A stretch of DNA of 64,000 nucleotides from Atherinomorus stipes (GCA_023101725.1 JALJCO010013652.1:214501-278500); one strand, 5' to 3'. Shown: positions 47,629-60,509, counted from the first letter of the stretch. The notes: generated by a model not told the origin, from the letters alone. Program-made: numbers and translations.

Positions 47629-50102
47629 TTACAGTATAGCACAGACAGCAGAAGGCATGTGCTTGCCAACAGATGCTCCGGACCACTTTGTTGGACTTCC
47701 GTATTCATCTGGGTGAAGCGCTGAATATCCTACAGCCTCCACTGATCTCCTTTTCTGAGCCCGATGGAGGAGGATCCGGTAGGTCCCTGTCAGGGGGCTT
47801 CTGCAGTCTAAGCAAGGATTGTTTTGGAAATGAACTGGCACAATACCCATAGCTGTCAACACATTCTTCACCTCTTGCTCCTCCACACTCAGAGCCAGGT
47901 TGGCCTGGGCAAAATGTGCTGGAGATGTCGGCAATGTCACATACGGAGAAGGGTAATCGATCCCCTTCAGCCATGTGCTGTTGGTAATTTGTAGAAGAGA
48001 GGAGCGATCGGCAGGCACAATCCGCAGCATGCCCTTAATAGCTAGCTGGCAGGGTTCGGGCACATACGTGGGGATGCTGTAAGACCCCTGCACGATGCAG
48101 CGCTTCAGCCGCCCCAGGTTCTCCCCATAGAATGGTAACGTCCCTGTTACCATGAAGTACAAGAGAATACCTAAAGCCCAGATGTCGGAGAAGCGTCCAA
48201 CGTAACCTTTATGCTTGAAAAGCTCAGGAGCAGCGTATGGCGGAGAGCCGCAGAAGTTGGTGAGGAGATCATCGGGGTTGCACTCTGTGCTGAAGCCAAA
48301 GTCGCCCACCTTGATGCAGTAACACGTGGTGTAGAAGATGTTCTCTGCCTTAAGGTCCCTGTGGATGATGTTGTTGTCATGCTAAAAATAAAATAGGTGG
48401 GAGTTTGAAGAACATTTTTACGTTGAGAACATTTCAACATTTTGAAATAAGAACAACATAAAATCAATCCCACCCAGGAGAGTTTATACTCCCCTGGGAC
48501 ATATGTTGCAGTTGTCTAATGAAAACGAGCAGTGTGTAGAACATAGAGACTGAACTGAAAATGACTAAAGCTGCTTTTCTGTGTAAGTAAATAGCATAAT
48601 TACTTTAAATGTTGTGCCAGGTATATAATTATCCTCTCTAATTCCTGCGTCTGTCTTCAGGTTGAGTTATTCTACAATACTCAACCTACTTTCCAGATAA
48701 AAACATCACACGTTATTGTTAACGTTATCTCAGCGTTTCTCAGTCAAAGAGGCTGACGTCTCTCGTAGTGTTATGCCTCCTTCAGGCAATGGTATTACAA
48801 ACTGGAATGAATAAATAAAACAAACCTACATTTCTTTTACTGGAATCAAACTTTGGTCCCCTGGATAAAGATGCAGTGTCTTATTCCACTACCAACCCCC
48901 TACCTACAAATGCCAACATGTTTGTGCTTTTAACATGTTTGCTGTAAACTTTGCAAGTTTTTCATCTTCATTTTTAAATTCAATGCAAGCCCCACATTTG
49001 CAGTATCATAGCAGCTCGGACACTTTTTATCTTTCCTACATATTTGCTGTTTCATATTTCCTTTTCCCAACTGGCTGCAATGAAAATGAAACAAAAAAAA
49101 GTCTACATCTGGATCTAAAAGCCTATGATGAATGATGCTCAGAACTTGTACTGATTAAGCCCTTACAACAGTTAAAGATGAGAGATGAATATCACATGCA
49201 GCCCACTGTCATGCTGTGCAGTAAATGAGGATTAGCTCTGACTCTGAAGCTTACCATGTGTTTAACAGCAGAGATGATTTGTGCGAAGACCAGCTTGGCT
49301 TCCAGGTCATTGAGCTTCCCCCTGCAGGTGATGCGAGAGAACAGGTCTCCTCCGCTGCCGTACTCCATCACCAGATACAGTCGCCTGTTGGTCTCGATAA
49401 CCTCGTAAAGGCGCACTATGTTTGGATGGCTCAGCTTCTCCATGCAGCTGATCTCTGAGTTCACCAACGGCAGGCTCTTCTTATCCAGACGTGCCTTCTC
49501 CATGATTTTGACAGCAACTCTTTCTGTGACAGAGGAAGACAAATAAGGTCTGATGAGATGAAATGTTGGAAGAATATGCACACAGAGCCTGTGCAAAACC
49601 ATGACAGTAAAAGGATTCATATGAGGTGGAGGATGAGCTGAAGAGAACAGAAAGTCTTATTTAGGACGTCAGGTTTCATTTGATGACATGAAGATTATTT
49701 TCAAATAAATATTTTCATTCAGTTTAAAGCGGGACACCAGAAAAAGCTCAAATGAGGGTTTGAGAATGTGGAAAAGACTGAGTCAGCACCTGGTCTCTTA
49801 CCTTTTGTCAAGGCATGGATGCCCAGCTTCACGGTAGAGAAGTTGCCCTGGCCAATCTCTCCACGCAGCTCATAAAAGCCAACCCTTCGCCCGAGCATCA
49901 GGTCGTTGATGATCTTCTGATTGTGTGCCATGTCATAGATGACCCTCTCAAACGGAGTCTGACTCATCTTCTCTGACTCGGTCAGCTGTGGGATGGGACT
50001 TGGGGCAGCAGAAGTCAGGGCTTGAGCTGCTTTTTCCAACTTTGGGGAATCATCTTTGGATTTTTTGCTTATTTTGTTCTTTGGCCATATTCGGGCTTTC
50101 AT
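47629..50102 (-). CDS. nim1k: NIM1-type serine/threonine kinase (AMPK-related family), complete, three exons
   Basis: Exons (minus): 50102-49802, 49523-49255, 48381-47629, with GT-AG borders and phases 1 and 0, 1323 nt, 440 residues (human NIM1K 436). The kinase domain starts at about residue 75: glycine loop GEIGQGNFS (81-89), VAVK Lys106, alpha-C Glu in [18 protein letters not shown] (197-204), DFG (217-219), [10 protein letters not shown] (234-243), then [19 protein letters not shown]. The tail ends VCAIL, close to the family's CSIL ending. The start MKARIW is the first Met after a possible acceptor (TTTTGAAG/G); an upstream in-frame Met (50150) would add MASLFVWFLF..., less likely. Oddity: the activation-loop Thr just before F-C-G-S, which LKB1 phosphorylates in this family, is Asn232, with Thr at 231. 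It could be a NIM1 paralogue rather than the strict orthologue. Confidence 0.88.
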
Positions 50103-50603
50103 ACCTTCAAAATGAATGTGAAATAAAAACCAAACAAACAGTGAGGCCATGACAGCAGCACAAATGCATGTAGAAATTCTTATCTAAAGACAGGGTTTAT
50201 CTAATATTTGATAAAGGAAGTGTTTTGCATAAACCAGCCTCTTATGTTACCTACTTTGCCATCAGTGTCCGACTGACGGCAAATCAAGGCACATAACGGG
50301 TAATTAGACTGACCTCCAGGTCATCTTAACCTGACCTGTCTGAAGTAACATGTCTACCTATTTTTACATGACCCTAACTAAATTTAGCTGCAGGTGTCTG
50401 TAGGTAAATCTCACACGTCACATGTGATACCTAAAAACCACTGATGTACATTTAATATAATTTTCAGAAAAATGTTGGAAAGTGTTAAATCATTTTTCCT
50501 TAGATGTGCAAAAATACGGAGAAAAGTGACTTCAAAGCCGTTTTCTTTTCAGGGCATCTGATCTTTTCACTGTACTTGACAAATGCAGCATGTGTGTTGC
50601 AAC

Positions 50604-51012
50604 TAGGGATGTATATCGTTATGATTTTATCGATACCAATACCAATATCGATACTCCTTATCGATACCGGTATTTATCGATTCTCTTATTGATACTATAA
50701 CACAATTTAGAGTAAATAATAAAGACATTACAAGATGTTAAAAGATCCAGTGGTGGAGAACATTTGTTCAGAAGGTGTTGGAAGAAGCCTGGACATAAAA
50801 GTGGGTGAAGGACAGCTGAGAGAATAAGGGAATTGTGTCTGTCTTATTCCATCTCTGTGATCATTTGACTGTGTAATGATAACTCGATGGTTAGGTAGAT
50901 GAACAAAAAGTATCAATAAGAGTATCGTTTGTCCAGAATCTTAACGGTACCCTGGTATCGTTAAGATTAGGAACCGGTACCAAACGATACCGGTACTCGG
51001 TATACATCCCTA
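50604..51012. mobile_element. hAT-type MITE with perfect 8-bp target duplication
   Basis: Inverted termini TAGGGATGTATA and TATACATCCCTA. GTTGCAAC is repeated directly on both sides (50596-50603 and 51013-51020), the 8-bp duplication of hAT elements. The interior is rich in 'cgataccggtat' text. 409 bp, no ORF. It lies upstream of the kinase start. Confidence 0.92.
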
Positions 51013-51020
51013 GTTGCAAC

Positions 51021-53914
51021 CAGATCAAATGATTTTCCAGGTCTAGGTGTACGTAATACTTTTGGATTGGTTGAATCATTTATAACAAATGTGTGTTTTC
51101 ATTTGAAATAATGAACAAAAGCCGGATGCATTTATCTTTCCTGTTTATCTCAGTTTCGGGAACTCAATTCTATTACTTGGACACAGTTCATAAATCCAGC
51201 ATTTTCACTAACGCATTCATTTGTTATAAACAGAATCATTGTTTTTTCTTTCTTGCCAATTTTCCAAAGTGTATCTTTTGTTTTTACAGGAAACTGTTGA
51301 TTACAGTTTCGGGACTACAAAAAGAGCCGTGACAGCGGGTGAGATGTCACTCTGTTTGTTTGCCAACACGGTTAACCTTTTCACAGCAACTGCATGTGAT
51401 GAAGAGTACAATAAAAAAAAAGGCTGATGTTAGTTAAATCAGTATCTAATAAGGTCGTTAGTTTCAGTTATAAAATGGCTCAACAGTGCAGTGATGCTGT
51501 GCCACCTCCTGGTCACTGTGGGTTAAATTTAGTTAATGATGGGATGGTGAGGATTACTTGCTTCTTTAAGACTGAGTATTAGTGGGTCACTTCTGAACGT
51601 AGAACACTATTTATAGGATGCCTACGCAGTCTAACTAACTGGCAGAACATTAATTAAAAGAGTTGCCAAAATGAGGTCCGACATTGCAGAAAGCATGAGG
51701 ATTTAATTGATAAGGCATAAAATGATTATAATCAACACTAAGATGAAAGTAATTTATATAAAAACAGAATAAACACATTCATTGTTATATTAGTTCTTAC
51801 ATTTTCCTTGTCTTGCACAATTGACAAGTACATCAGAGACAGAATTTAGCTGCTCAGTGACAAATGTAGCTACGAATAAAATTTTGAGAAAAAAATTCTC
51901 AGCTGAGATTTTGAGAACACTCATTGATGTGAAAAACCTAAATGCATTGGGATATCTATGTATGTATAAATGTATATCTGAGAATATTAGTATATCTGGT
52001 CAAACATTACTCAAGATAAAACAAGCACAAAAATATCAAATTACAGCTTTAAATAGGTTAATGGGCCATTTATGGAAACTGGTCATTCATTCATGAACTC
52101 TACCATAGGTGTTTCTTTTCCTTGTAATTAACCAACTGTTTAATATAAATGCTAATTTATTCTTATAAACCATTTAAATATATATAAATACACAGAATGT
52201 GCTATGATTCAACACATACCACAACTGGCAGAAAATTAAAGATCATAACTGCTAATAATTGATAACAGTATTTTGTTATTTATCAATCAAAAATAATGAA
52301 TGCAGACAGATAGACAAAAACATATACAAAAATATAAACCATATCATTTTACCTTGGAGTTGTGGGTCCTTCATGTCTGTCTGTGAGACTGCCACACCTG
52401 CCTGTGACCTAACATGTGAATGGCGCTTCAGAGGACTAAATCACTCCCTGCAATCCTATTAATACCATGCATTAGTGGACGGCACATTGTGTCCTCTGGC
52501 ACAAACTGATCCTACAGAAGTGCTGAAAACATATTTTCAGTGACTAAAGCATTCATGCACATGAACAAATAGATTATAGTGCGCTTGTTGCAGGTAAAAT
52601 TAGAACAGCTGACTTGAAATTATATCAGATGAGCTAGATCAAATTTTACTGGACAAAACAAATCCCTTAAAGCAATTATACAGTCAAAACAAATGGATTA
52701 CTGTGTACATATTGCCTCAGGATTAAATGATCAAATATGACACATGAAACCTTATGCACAGATTAATTGTCATGTAAATTAATAGCTGAGGTGGTTGTTT
52801 ATTGCATAAATACTGTACAGCCTGCAGTTCTTCTTAATAAAGTCAGTGCAGTAAATGTGTTGTTTGTAATACTCTGAGAAGAGCATTATACTCTGTCTTG
52901 CAGGAGCAAATCCACTGTGGCAATCTAGTGAACTCTGCAGTCAGCACCAGGCCCCAAATCAAAATGATCAAAGCAGAATGCATGACAAAAATTAGCTTAC
53001 TGTAGCCTGCCTTCCTCTTGCCTCCAGCATCAGCTTCCACTCAACATTTCACGAACAGACTAAAGCATACTAACCAGCTTTGGCACCAGAACACCATAAT
53101 AATATAGGGTAACTTTAATATCACTGTAAATAATAGTTTCACAATAACAGCAACATGCTCTGCACATTAGATGCAAGAAACAATCACTGGGGAAACAGCA
53201 CCAGCTTTGCATGACCAAATCTGACATGGGAGCATCAGAGAACAATAATACCAAGCGGCAGTGCAAAGCACAGATGTGACCAGAATCAGTCAAGCACAGC
53301 TGTCTGCTGCAGTGCCAAGACAAAATGCTATCTTACATTAAAGTGTTTTGCATGAATTGCTTGCTGTACAAAATCATCTACAAAATATTTTTATCTGCTC
53401 TCTAAAACCTGCTTTTGCAAACTTTTTTCTTTTAGTTTCTATCTTGCTTTGTGCTGTGGGAATGCTGAGACAACTTTGCTTATAATTATGTAACCCAGCA
53501 ACCCATGGTATTGTTTTATAACTCCACATCTGCTCTTTAAAACATAATCTTTAATCATAGCAAGTGCATATAGAAGTAAATTAATTATACATCAATTTTC
53601 TACCGGGTTCTGACCATATACCTCAGTGGGGACCAAAACAAAGTGAAAATGAGTACATACAAAGTCATGTAGTGTAGAGCTTGCTTCTATCGCCCTCCAG
53701 TGGACATATTATTAACAGCATTTTGTTCTTTTTTGTGTATAATTAAATACTGTTTTAAAAACTTAATCAAAACCATACGAATTTAGCCGCCGGTTTCTGT
53801 GTAAAACAAGTATCAACAATTACTCGCCAACAACACCAGAGTCGTGTCATCTTTAAAACATGCTGCTCATAACAATCGTAGGCGGAAAATACGTTGATTA
53901 GCGGTTTAATCTAG
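51021..53914. other. Gene-free interval between the kinase and pole4
   Basis: AT-rich, no supported exon or named repeat. A 5' non-coding exon of the kinase could lie here but I cannot point to it. Confidence 0.45.
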
Positions 53915-53972
53915 CCAATAGCTAGCCTCTGAATCACAACGTCCAATCACCATCAAGTATTATTTGGCGGGG
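53915..53972 (+). promoter_or_regulatory. pole4 promoter elements: two CCAAT boxes and an E2F-like site
   Basis: CCAAT at 53915-53919 and 53943-53947, and TTTGGCGGGG at 53963-53972, 175-230 bp before the pole4 start codon. CCAAT plus E2F is common in promoters of replication genes. Function is inferred from motif and position. Confidence 0.5.
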
Positions 53973-54146
53973 CCTGAGCTAACTGACGAATAAACGCAGT
54001 CCTTTTACAGAGAGCCGGAAGCACATGCTGGCGAGGCGCGCTGCTACTTGTGTTGTTATCATCTATGACATGTAGCTTGAAGGCGCTGAAGATTTGTATA
54101 TAGTATTTTATTTTTATTTTTTCATAAGTTGTGTAAGATAGAAAGA

Positions 54147-57100
54147 ATGGCAGCAACAGTGGCTCCACCTGTTGTCCCAACGGAGCACGATTCTGACCGC
54201 TGTGGGAGTGAAGAGGAGATCCGTGGGACCGAGGCGGAGGACAGCAGCCAGCAGCAGTTAGGCCCCGCAACCGTCGCGAGCCACAGCCGGCTGTCCAAGC
54301 TGCCACTGGCCCGCATCAAGGCTTTGATGAAGACAGACCCAGACGTATCCCTCGCCAGTCAGGAGTCGGTGTTCATCATCGCGAAAGCCACGGTAAAGCC
54401 ATGATTAGTTCAGCGTGTGCTGCTGGAAGTAAACGCTGACCAATCAAATAAGGCTTTTATACAACGATGCTGGAAGCTCCTCACTTTGGTCACAACTTAA
54501 CTTCATTGTAGTTTAGATGAGGTTGATTTTGTATTACCGCTAGATATTTATTTCGGAAAAAAATAAATCTTGACCCAGGATTAGTCAGCAGCTACAAAGA
54601 GAAATCTCAAACCATTTTATCAGTCATGTTGCCCAGCCCAAGCTTGCTTTCTTTTACAACTTGTTATAGCTTTTTAAAAAAATGATAAAGTAGATAAAAA
54701 CTGTCAGATGCTGTCAGCTGCTGTCTTTTATATATATATACTTTATATAGTTCTTTTAATTTTGCCTCCAGGAGTTGTTTGTGGAGATGATTGCCAAAGA
54801 TGCTTTGGTGTATGCCCAGCAAGGGAAGAGGAAAACTTTGCAAAGGAAAGACTTGGGTGAGTGCTGTTGAGACTTTTTTTTTTTTTTAAATGACATTTGC
54901 AGTTTGCCATACTCCAACTTTGTTTCGTTGATGTCATTTAAGCTTAAGAATTCAGGACTTTTTTGCGACCGCAGAAATATTTATTATTTGTTATTAAAAC
55001 TAGGTTTGGATAGTATGTTATTGTATGGGATGTTTCCAATAAATAGTTGGGACATGGTTAAAATAAAGTTGTTAAAGGGACTCGAGGCAAGATAAAGAAA
55101 TGAGACTTGCGACTGGCGCTGCAGGTAACTGCAGCCATGAGCCAAGCCGTCATGGGAGCGTGCACAAACTGAAGCTATAACGTTGTTTACTACACTGATA
55201 AAGTGTTTTCCTTCGTAGTGACACTTTTTAGTGTCTTTCAGTTGATCTTGATCATTTGCTGACAGCAGAAGAATCCATAACTATCCCTTGCAGTGTTTAA
55301 ATTTACCGCGACCGTCTCCTTCTTGTATCAAAACTGTAGAGGACTTGGATGCAGCGTCATTTGACGTAACGTCCACAGGACTGCGCGGGAAATTCGGCCA
55401 CCGAATTGAAGCACATTATGCAGCACACAACCTGTTCAAGGCAGCGGAGAGAGACGTGGGCGGGCTCATTCTTTTTGGTTTTTAATGCTTCATCACCCAT
55501 TAGTATTAAAAATCTGGACATGCTTGTTTATTCTTTCACAATTCCTGCCTCTTAGTCCCTTTAAACTACATTTTGGTCCAAAGGCACTTTTTTCTGAACG
55601 CTAGAAGTGCTTTAACATTTATAGAGTGTGTATGATCTATTCTGTGCTCTGGTGAAAATATTAAATGGTACACCCACAGAATGATATGCGTTTATTTTCT
55701 ATTCATGCTCATGCTGAGCAAGAATGTGGAGCACCTTTTTAAAGGGGAACTCAGTAACTTTTTTACCTCAATAAATGCTTTTCGGAATCCCCGTGGGGCT
55801 AAACAAAGTGTTTACGGAGCGATTCAATGTCCCCCCTCCCACCGGTCCCTCTGGCCTGCGAGCAGCTCTATGCAACTTTGCCTGCACCGACCCGAGCAGA
55901 ACTTGCGACAACAGAAACCGCTGTACGGTACTCAGGTCCCCTATCTACCGACCTGCTTCCAGCTCTGATTTGAACCAGACTACCAGCACTAATTCGAAGA
56001 AAACATTTCTTTAGCTTCACACCACCTAAACACGGCTCCTGGCTCTCATAACCAACTCTTTGCTGGACCAGAGTGATTCACGTAGCTGCGCTGCCTGGGC
56101 GCCGGGTGAAGCATCACTGCTTCAGGCTCGATAATCACTTGTCACGTCCGCAAAAAGTAAATAAAAGTTTGTATTCTTACCTGCTACCCGACAACAACAG
56201 AAAAAAATATAATCCACGGCATATTTACCCGCATATCGCGGGTTAAACGTCCCGTTTCGGAAGACTCTGCTTTGAGCAGAGGGAGACAAGATGCAGCTAC
56301 CAACACAGCAAAGTAGCATCAACAAGCTAGTAAATGCTTAAAAAAATATCCAGGGATCAAATTAGAGGAAAGACAGGTAGAGAAGCCGTCTGTGTGCTGT
56401 GTGGGTGTAGGGGGGTTGAACTTTAAGACAGTGAAAGGACGCCACTAGGGGTAGCCCCGAGCTGAAGTTACTGAGTTCTGCTTTAATATCTCAAATGCAG
56501 CCAGGGATCGGAAAGGTTTTCATTTTCCCCCAACTTTCATATAATGGAATTCACCGGCGACTGAACTAAAAAGGTCCATAAAAAGTCCACAAAAACTTGG
56601 CAATATTCCTCCATACTGCTCGTCCAGTGTAATCCAAGTGTCCTGAGTGGGTAGCGTCCATAATTTACGAGAAACTATATCATTTAGTATATTTCTATAG
56701 CTTAAAGATTACTGCATATAGCTGCTGCAAAGTGCGCCCCTGTGAGTTCATAACACTACGGAAGCTGCAGCAGACGAGATTGCGCGTTCTCTTTTTCTTT
56801 CTTTCTCCGTTTTAAATCAATAGCCAATCCCTCCTGTGTTTGTCCCAGTTTGTCCACTGCTCGTTCGCTCTAACCATAATTTGAACAGTTAATTTCTTCT
56901 TCTACGCTTGCATTATTAGCAGAGTAGGCGCTGAATGCTACGGCTTCCGCAGTGTCCTGAACTCGCAGGGGTGTGCATTGCGGCAGCTAGATGTACTACT
57001 GCTTAGGCTATAAAAATATACTAAATGATGTCATTTCGAGTAAATTATGGACGCTACCCACTCAGGACACTGGGATTACTTTGGACGAGCAATATGGAGG

Positions 57101-58227
57101 AATATTGCCAAGTTTTTGTGGAACCTGTCTGATTTCTGACTACTTTTAAGATATTAAAGTGCTCCAGAGTCTTGCTCAGCATGAGGGTGAGTAAAAAATG
57201 AACACACATCATTCTGTGGGTGTACTACTCCTTCAAGCCTTCCTGCTTCTCTTTTTTTCCCCCACAGACAATGCAATAGAGGCCATAGATGAGTTTGCAT
57301 TTCTCGAAGGTAAGCCTTGTGAAAATGATAAAGAGGTCCACTAAGTTTTAGTTTATGTTGCATGTTTTTAATGTTATTAATATTTAATTCCAAACTAGTT
57401 ATATCCTTCATTTTTAGAAAAATAATAGGTAACTGAATTTTCCTGTGCAGATATGTAAACACTGAGTAGACTTTTTAAAAAGTTTTTTTTATTTAAGGGT
57501 AGAATCTGGAGTTTTTTGATGTTTGTTTGTAAACTGTTCAAACTGAGACTGAGACTGTTGTTGCTGCAGCAGCTGAATAACAGATACTTTTGATGCAAAA
57601 TAAAGACAATGGGGCGATTTTGGTATTTCCTCACTTGTTCAGCCAAACGTTCTTCGGTTGGACTCATATCTGCGTCTTCGTAGGTTTGCCAGTTTAAATA
57701 TGGCGCTGCTGGTGTTTACGTAGTGGTAGACCAATCACAGCCCTTGCCATCTCCATCGTCCCTTGACGGAGTGACGGACACTTAAAAAATATTTCGTGCA
57801 GCCGGAGACAACACAGAGGCTCTCTGACAGGCTCTCTGTCGACATAGAGGGCTCTCCGTAACCTACGTAGAGCACTTTACGGACGACTATAAGTTAGGCT
57901 TAATATACACATCTCCGCCCAGAAACATCCAGAATACACCACAAACAAAGGGGAAACAAAACGAAATACAGGCAAGGGAAGGGGGAGTTGCAAACAAAGT
58001 CTCTGCCACACAAGAGTAGAGGCCCTAAGGTGCTGATTGAGACAGATTTCACTTGCACAAGTCCAGTGTTTATTTTCAGGGGAAAACTCCAGATTCTACC
58101 TTTCATTTATTTGTCTCCTATACAAGGAAGACCAGAGTACTTAGCCTACATGTCTTAATACTTTCAGTACATTTCACACGAGATAATGTTAGACAAAATT
58201 TTTTTCTTTACAGGCACACTAGATTAA
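54147..58227 (+). CDS. pole4: DNA polymerase epsilon subunit 4 (histone-fold, POLE4), complete, four exons
   Basis: Exons: 54147-54392, 54772-54856, 57268-57309, 58214-58227, GT-AG with matching phases, 387 nt, 128 residues. POLE4 is a histone-fold protein that pairs with POLE3 in the polymerase epsilon holoenzyme at the replication fork and binds DNA and histones. The N terminus (1-45) is acidic and disordered as in the family. The histone fold starts at about residue 48: RLSKLPLARIKALMKTDPDV, QESVFIIAKAT, ELFVEMIAKDALVYAQQGKR, KTLQRKDLDNAIEAIDEFAF, ending LEGTLD. The start is ATG 54147: the open frame extends upstream only to a TTG codon, and this Met begins MAA as in other vertebrates. Introns 2 and 3 contain MITEs, but every exon and splice site is intact. 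Confidence 0.97.
55667..57226. mobile_element. Long inverted-repeat (fold-back) element in pole4 intron 2
   Basis: The outer ends are inverted ('gtacacccacagaatgat...ctcatgctgagcaag' at 55668-55722 versus its complement at 57166-57225). The arms continue inwards at 56483-56775 and 56945-57150 with 'ccacaaaaacttggcaatat', 'gagtgggtagcgtccataat' and complements. Without the nested MITE the element is about 820 bp with arms of about 300 bp. Non-coding. Confidence 0.88.
55743..56482. mobile_element. TTAA-flanked MITE nested inside the fold-back element (full copy)
   Basis: Left end AGGGGAACTCAGTAACTT and right end AAGTTACTGAGTTCTGCT are inverted (16 of 18). TTAA lies on both sides (55739-55742 and 56483-56486). 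Removing it joins 'gcacctt' to 'TTAAtatct', which matches the intact right arm of the host element, so the insertion event is proven by internal comparison. 740 bp, non-coding; related to 22038-22400. Confidence 0.93.
57497..58101. mobile_element. TTAA-type MITE, family 'GTAGAGTCCAGAG', copy 2, in pole4 intron 3
   Basis: Left end GGGTAGAATCTGGAG after TTAA (57493-57496). The right end CTCCAGATTCTACC is inverted, but the expected TTAA there has decayed (tttca). Blocks shared with 23928-24453 (gagacagatttcacttgcac; tgtttgtaaac). Non-coding. Confidence 0.78.
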
Positions 58228-58464
58228 AGACTGCTTCACAGAACTGACCAATCAGCACACTGAATTTCTGCAACCGTTCAAGTTCTTTTATTGTCCATCA
58301 AGTCACTGTGGAACTTTCTAGTACTTTTCTAAGTCAAACTCACAAATGGGATCTTTATAAATGTTTTATACTATAGGTCCTTGAGATGTTTCTTAATTCT
58401 GAAGACATTATTGGTAATATGTACATTTCTATGTAAATATTTGTGAAATACTACCATATAATGA

Positions 58465-58470
58465 AATAAA
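58465..58470 (+). terminator. Poly(A) signal of pole4
   Basis: AATAAA in 'aatgaaataaatgtatg', 238 bp after the stop codon, followed by a GT/T-rich stretch. Confidence 0.75.
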
Positions 58471-58477
58471 TGTATGT

Positions 58478-60509
58478 TTTAAAGAACCAGTTTGTGTTTG
58501 AATGATGTCTTTGTCTCATTGTGGTTTTTGACCTGGTTTGTTTGCAGCACATTTATTGATACTTTAATAATTGGTACAAGTTCTTAGGGCCTTGAATTGT
58601 TTCATTAAACACAAAATGTAATATATGGGGAAAAAGGGAGATTTTGTTTAAAGAAGGGGAAATGTCGAGCTTAAACTAAAGTTTTACAGGCGAGAACAGA
58701 AACAAAAGGTTCCATAACTTGGTGAGCAGGTTTTCTAGTCTCATTCTTACAAACACTTGTTTAGCAGCAAGCGTGTCATCCTCCTGCCAAATAAATTTTA
58801 CATGTGCTGATTCATGTGGCAGGGACTCATTAGCAAACTGTAGATAAAGTAAACCGATAATTCTGTGACAACCTGCTGTCCAAAGGACCGCTCCTGGAAT
58901 ATCCTGTAATGTGGGAGCTGCCCAGTCCCCTCATCACCATGCTGAACAATTTCCTCTTCATACTCAACATGATGGACTGATACCTTCACTGGGTTATTGA
59001 TTTTATTTTCCATACAGTTTCCAATGTTTTCTTTAATATTTTCACCTCTGTCTGATGCAACATCAAACTCAAAGTGTTGGTTTTACAGTGTTAAAGTAGT
59101 GAATGGAAAACATGCATTTAATTGAAGAGCTCTTGATGTGTGACTACATATGTGACAGTGTGGGGTTAGCGTGCATGACTCCTTGCTTAACCTGCCAAAC
59201 ATACAGGTATATTTATTTGTTTTCTGGTTGAATCCAGTTATAAGGTGCTTCTTAAATCATGAACCTCTAAACTGGTTTAGAGCTACTTTGGAAGAAATAC
59301 CCAGTTGATACCAGATCATTACAAAGCTGAAGTTGACGTTAGTCAGTGAGGAAATCTGATTTCTTTAGCTGGGATGTTTTTGCTCTAAACACAATACCAG
59401 CATTTTATATCATAAGTATGAAGTGATTTATCATGCTCAGTGGTGTGATGTCGCCAAATAACAACATAGTTTTGCCTTATTTACTCATTTCACCCTGGTT
59501 ATTGATTTATACAAATATATCTATGATAATCTAATATTTACTAAACCGAAACAAGCTGGACTTTTGAAGCAAATGTAAAGTAACACATTTTTAGGAGAGG
59601 CAGTTGCAATTTAATACAGTAGGCTACACTGACAATAGCTCATTTTGTTGCAGCAGCTGAACATTTTGCACTTGCATGCAGTGCAACACACGTCTGAGGT
59701 GAAACGATGAGGTTCAAGTTTCTTACTCAACATGATGACACAGAAATCACATTGCACTAGGAATGTATGTGAGTCTCTCTAGACCTGGGAGGTGTGTTGT
59801 TCTTTCTGGCAGCATTTGTTAAACACATCTAGAGTGTTGAGTTTCAGACTCTAGGCTCAACCAAGACCCTTTGAGTTTTGGTAGTGGGGATTTTGTAAAT
59901 AAATGCCTGAGTGTATTTAAGCTGATTTTCTGGGTTTAGTGTTTCTGGGGGTAATGAAACGGAGCTGTGAGAAGCATAGATGTTTGGTTCCAGAAGAGCA
60001 CCAGTCAACTCCCTGCAGAGGAATGTTTGACTGGCACAGGGGAACATGCAGTACTATTTTCTAATAAAACATAATCGGATGTTGAAGGATTGGACATTGT
60101 TTTATTTCCACAGTCCGCGAAGACATTCCATTAAGGAAATCTCATGTGAAAAGACAATGCAAAGCTTTTTCCCTGTCCAGAGCAGAGCACATCTATAAAT
60201 CTCCAGCTGCTTGGCTGGATGGCTTTCCTTTGTGTGAATGAAAAAAAGGCATGACAAGAGAATAGCCTCTGATCTTATGGTCCTATGGTTTTGATTGTAA
60301 AAAATTACAACACTATTTCAAAGAAGTGACTCTTCCCAAGACTGCTCGAAGGGCCAAAAGGAAAAAAAAAAAAACCTATCAGTTAAAAACAGTTGAAGGA
60401 ACATGTTGCAGTTAATCAGATTAACAGCTTAGTAAAATGATTGTGTAAAAAAAAAAGAGCACCTTGAGGCCGTCTCTCAAAAGTAAAGATCTGCTAAAGA
60501 CTCAACAAA
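58478..60509. other. Gene-free interval downstream of pole4
   Basis: AT-rich. It includes an internally deleted SINE-like copy at 59150-59215 ('gtgacagtgtggggttagcgtgcatgac...cttaacctgcc') and nothing else I can name. No exon. Confidence 0.45.
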
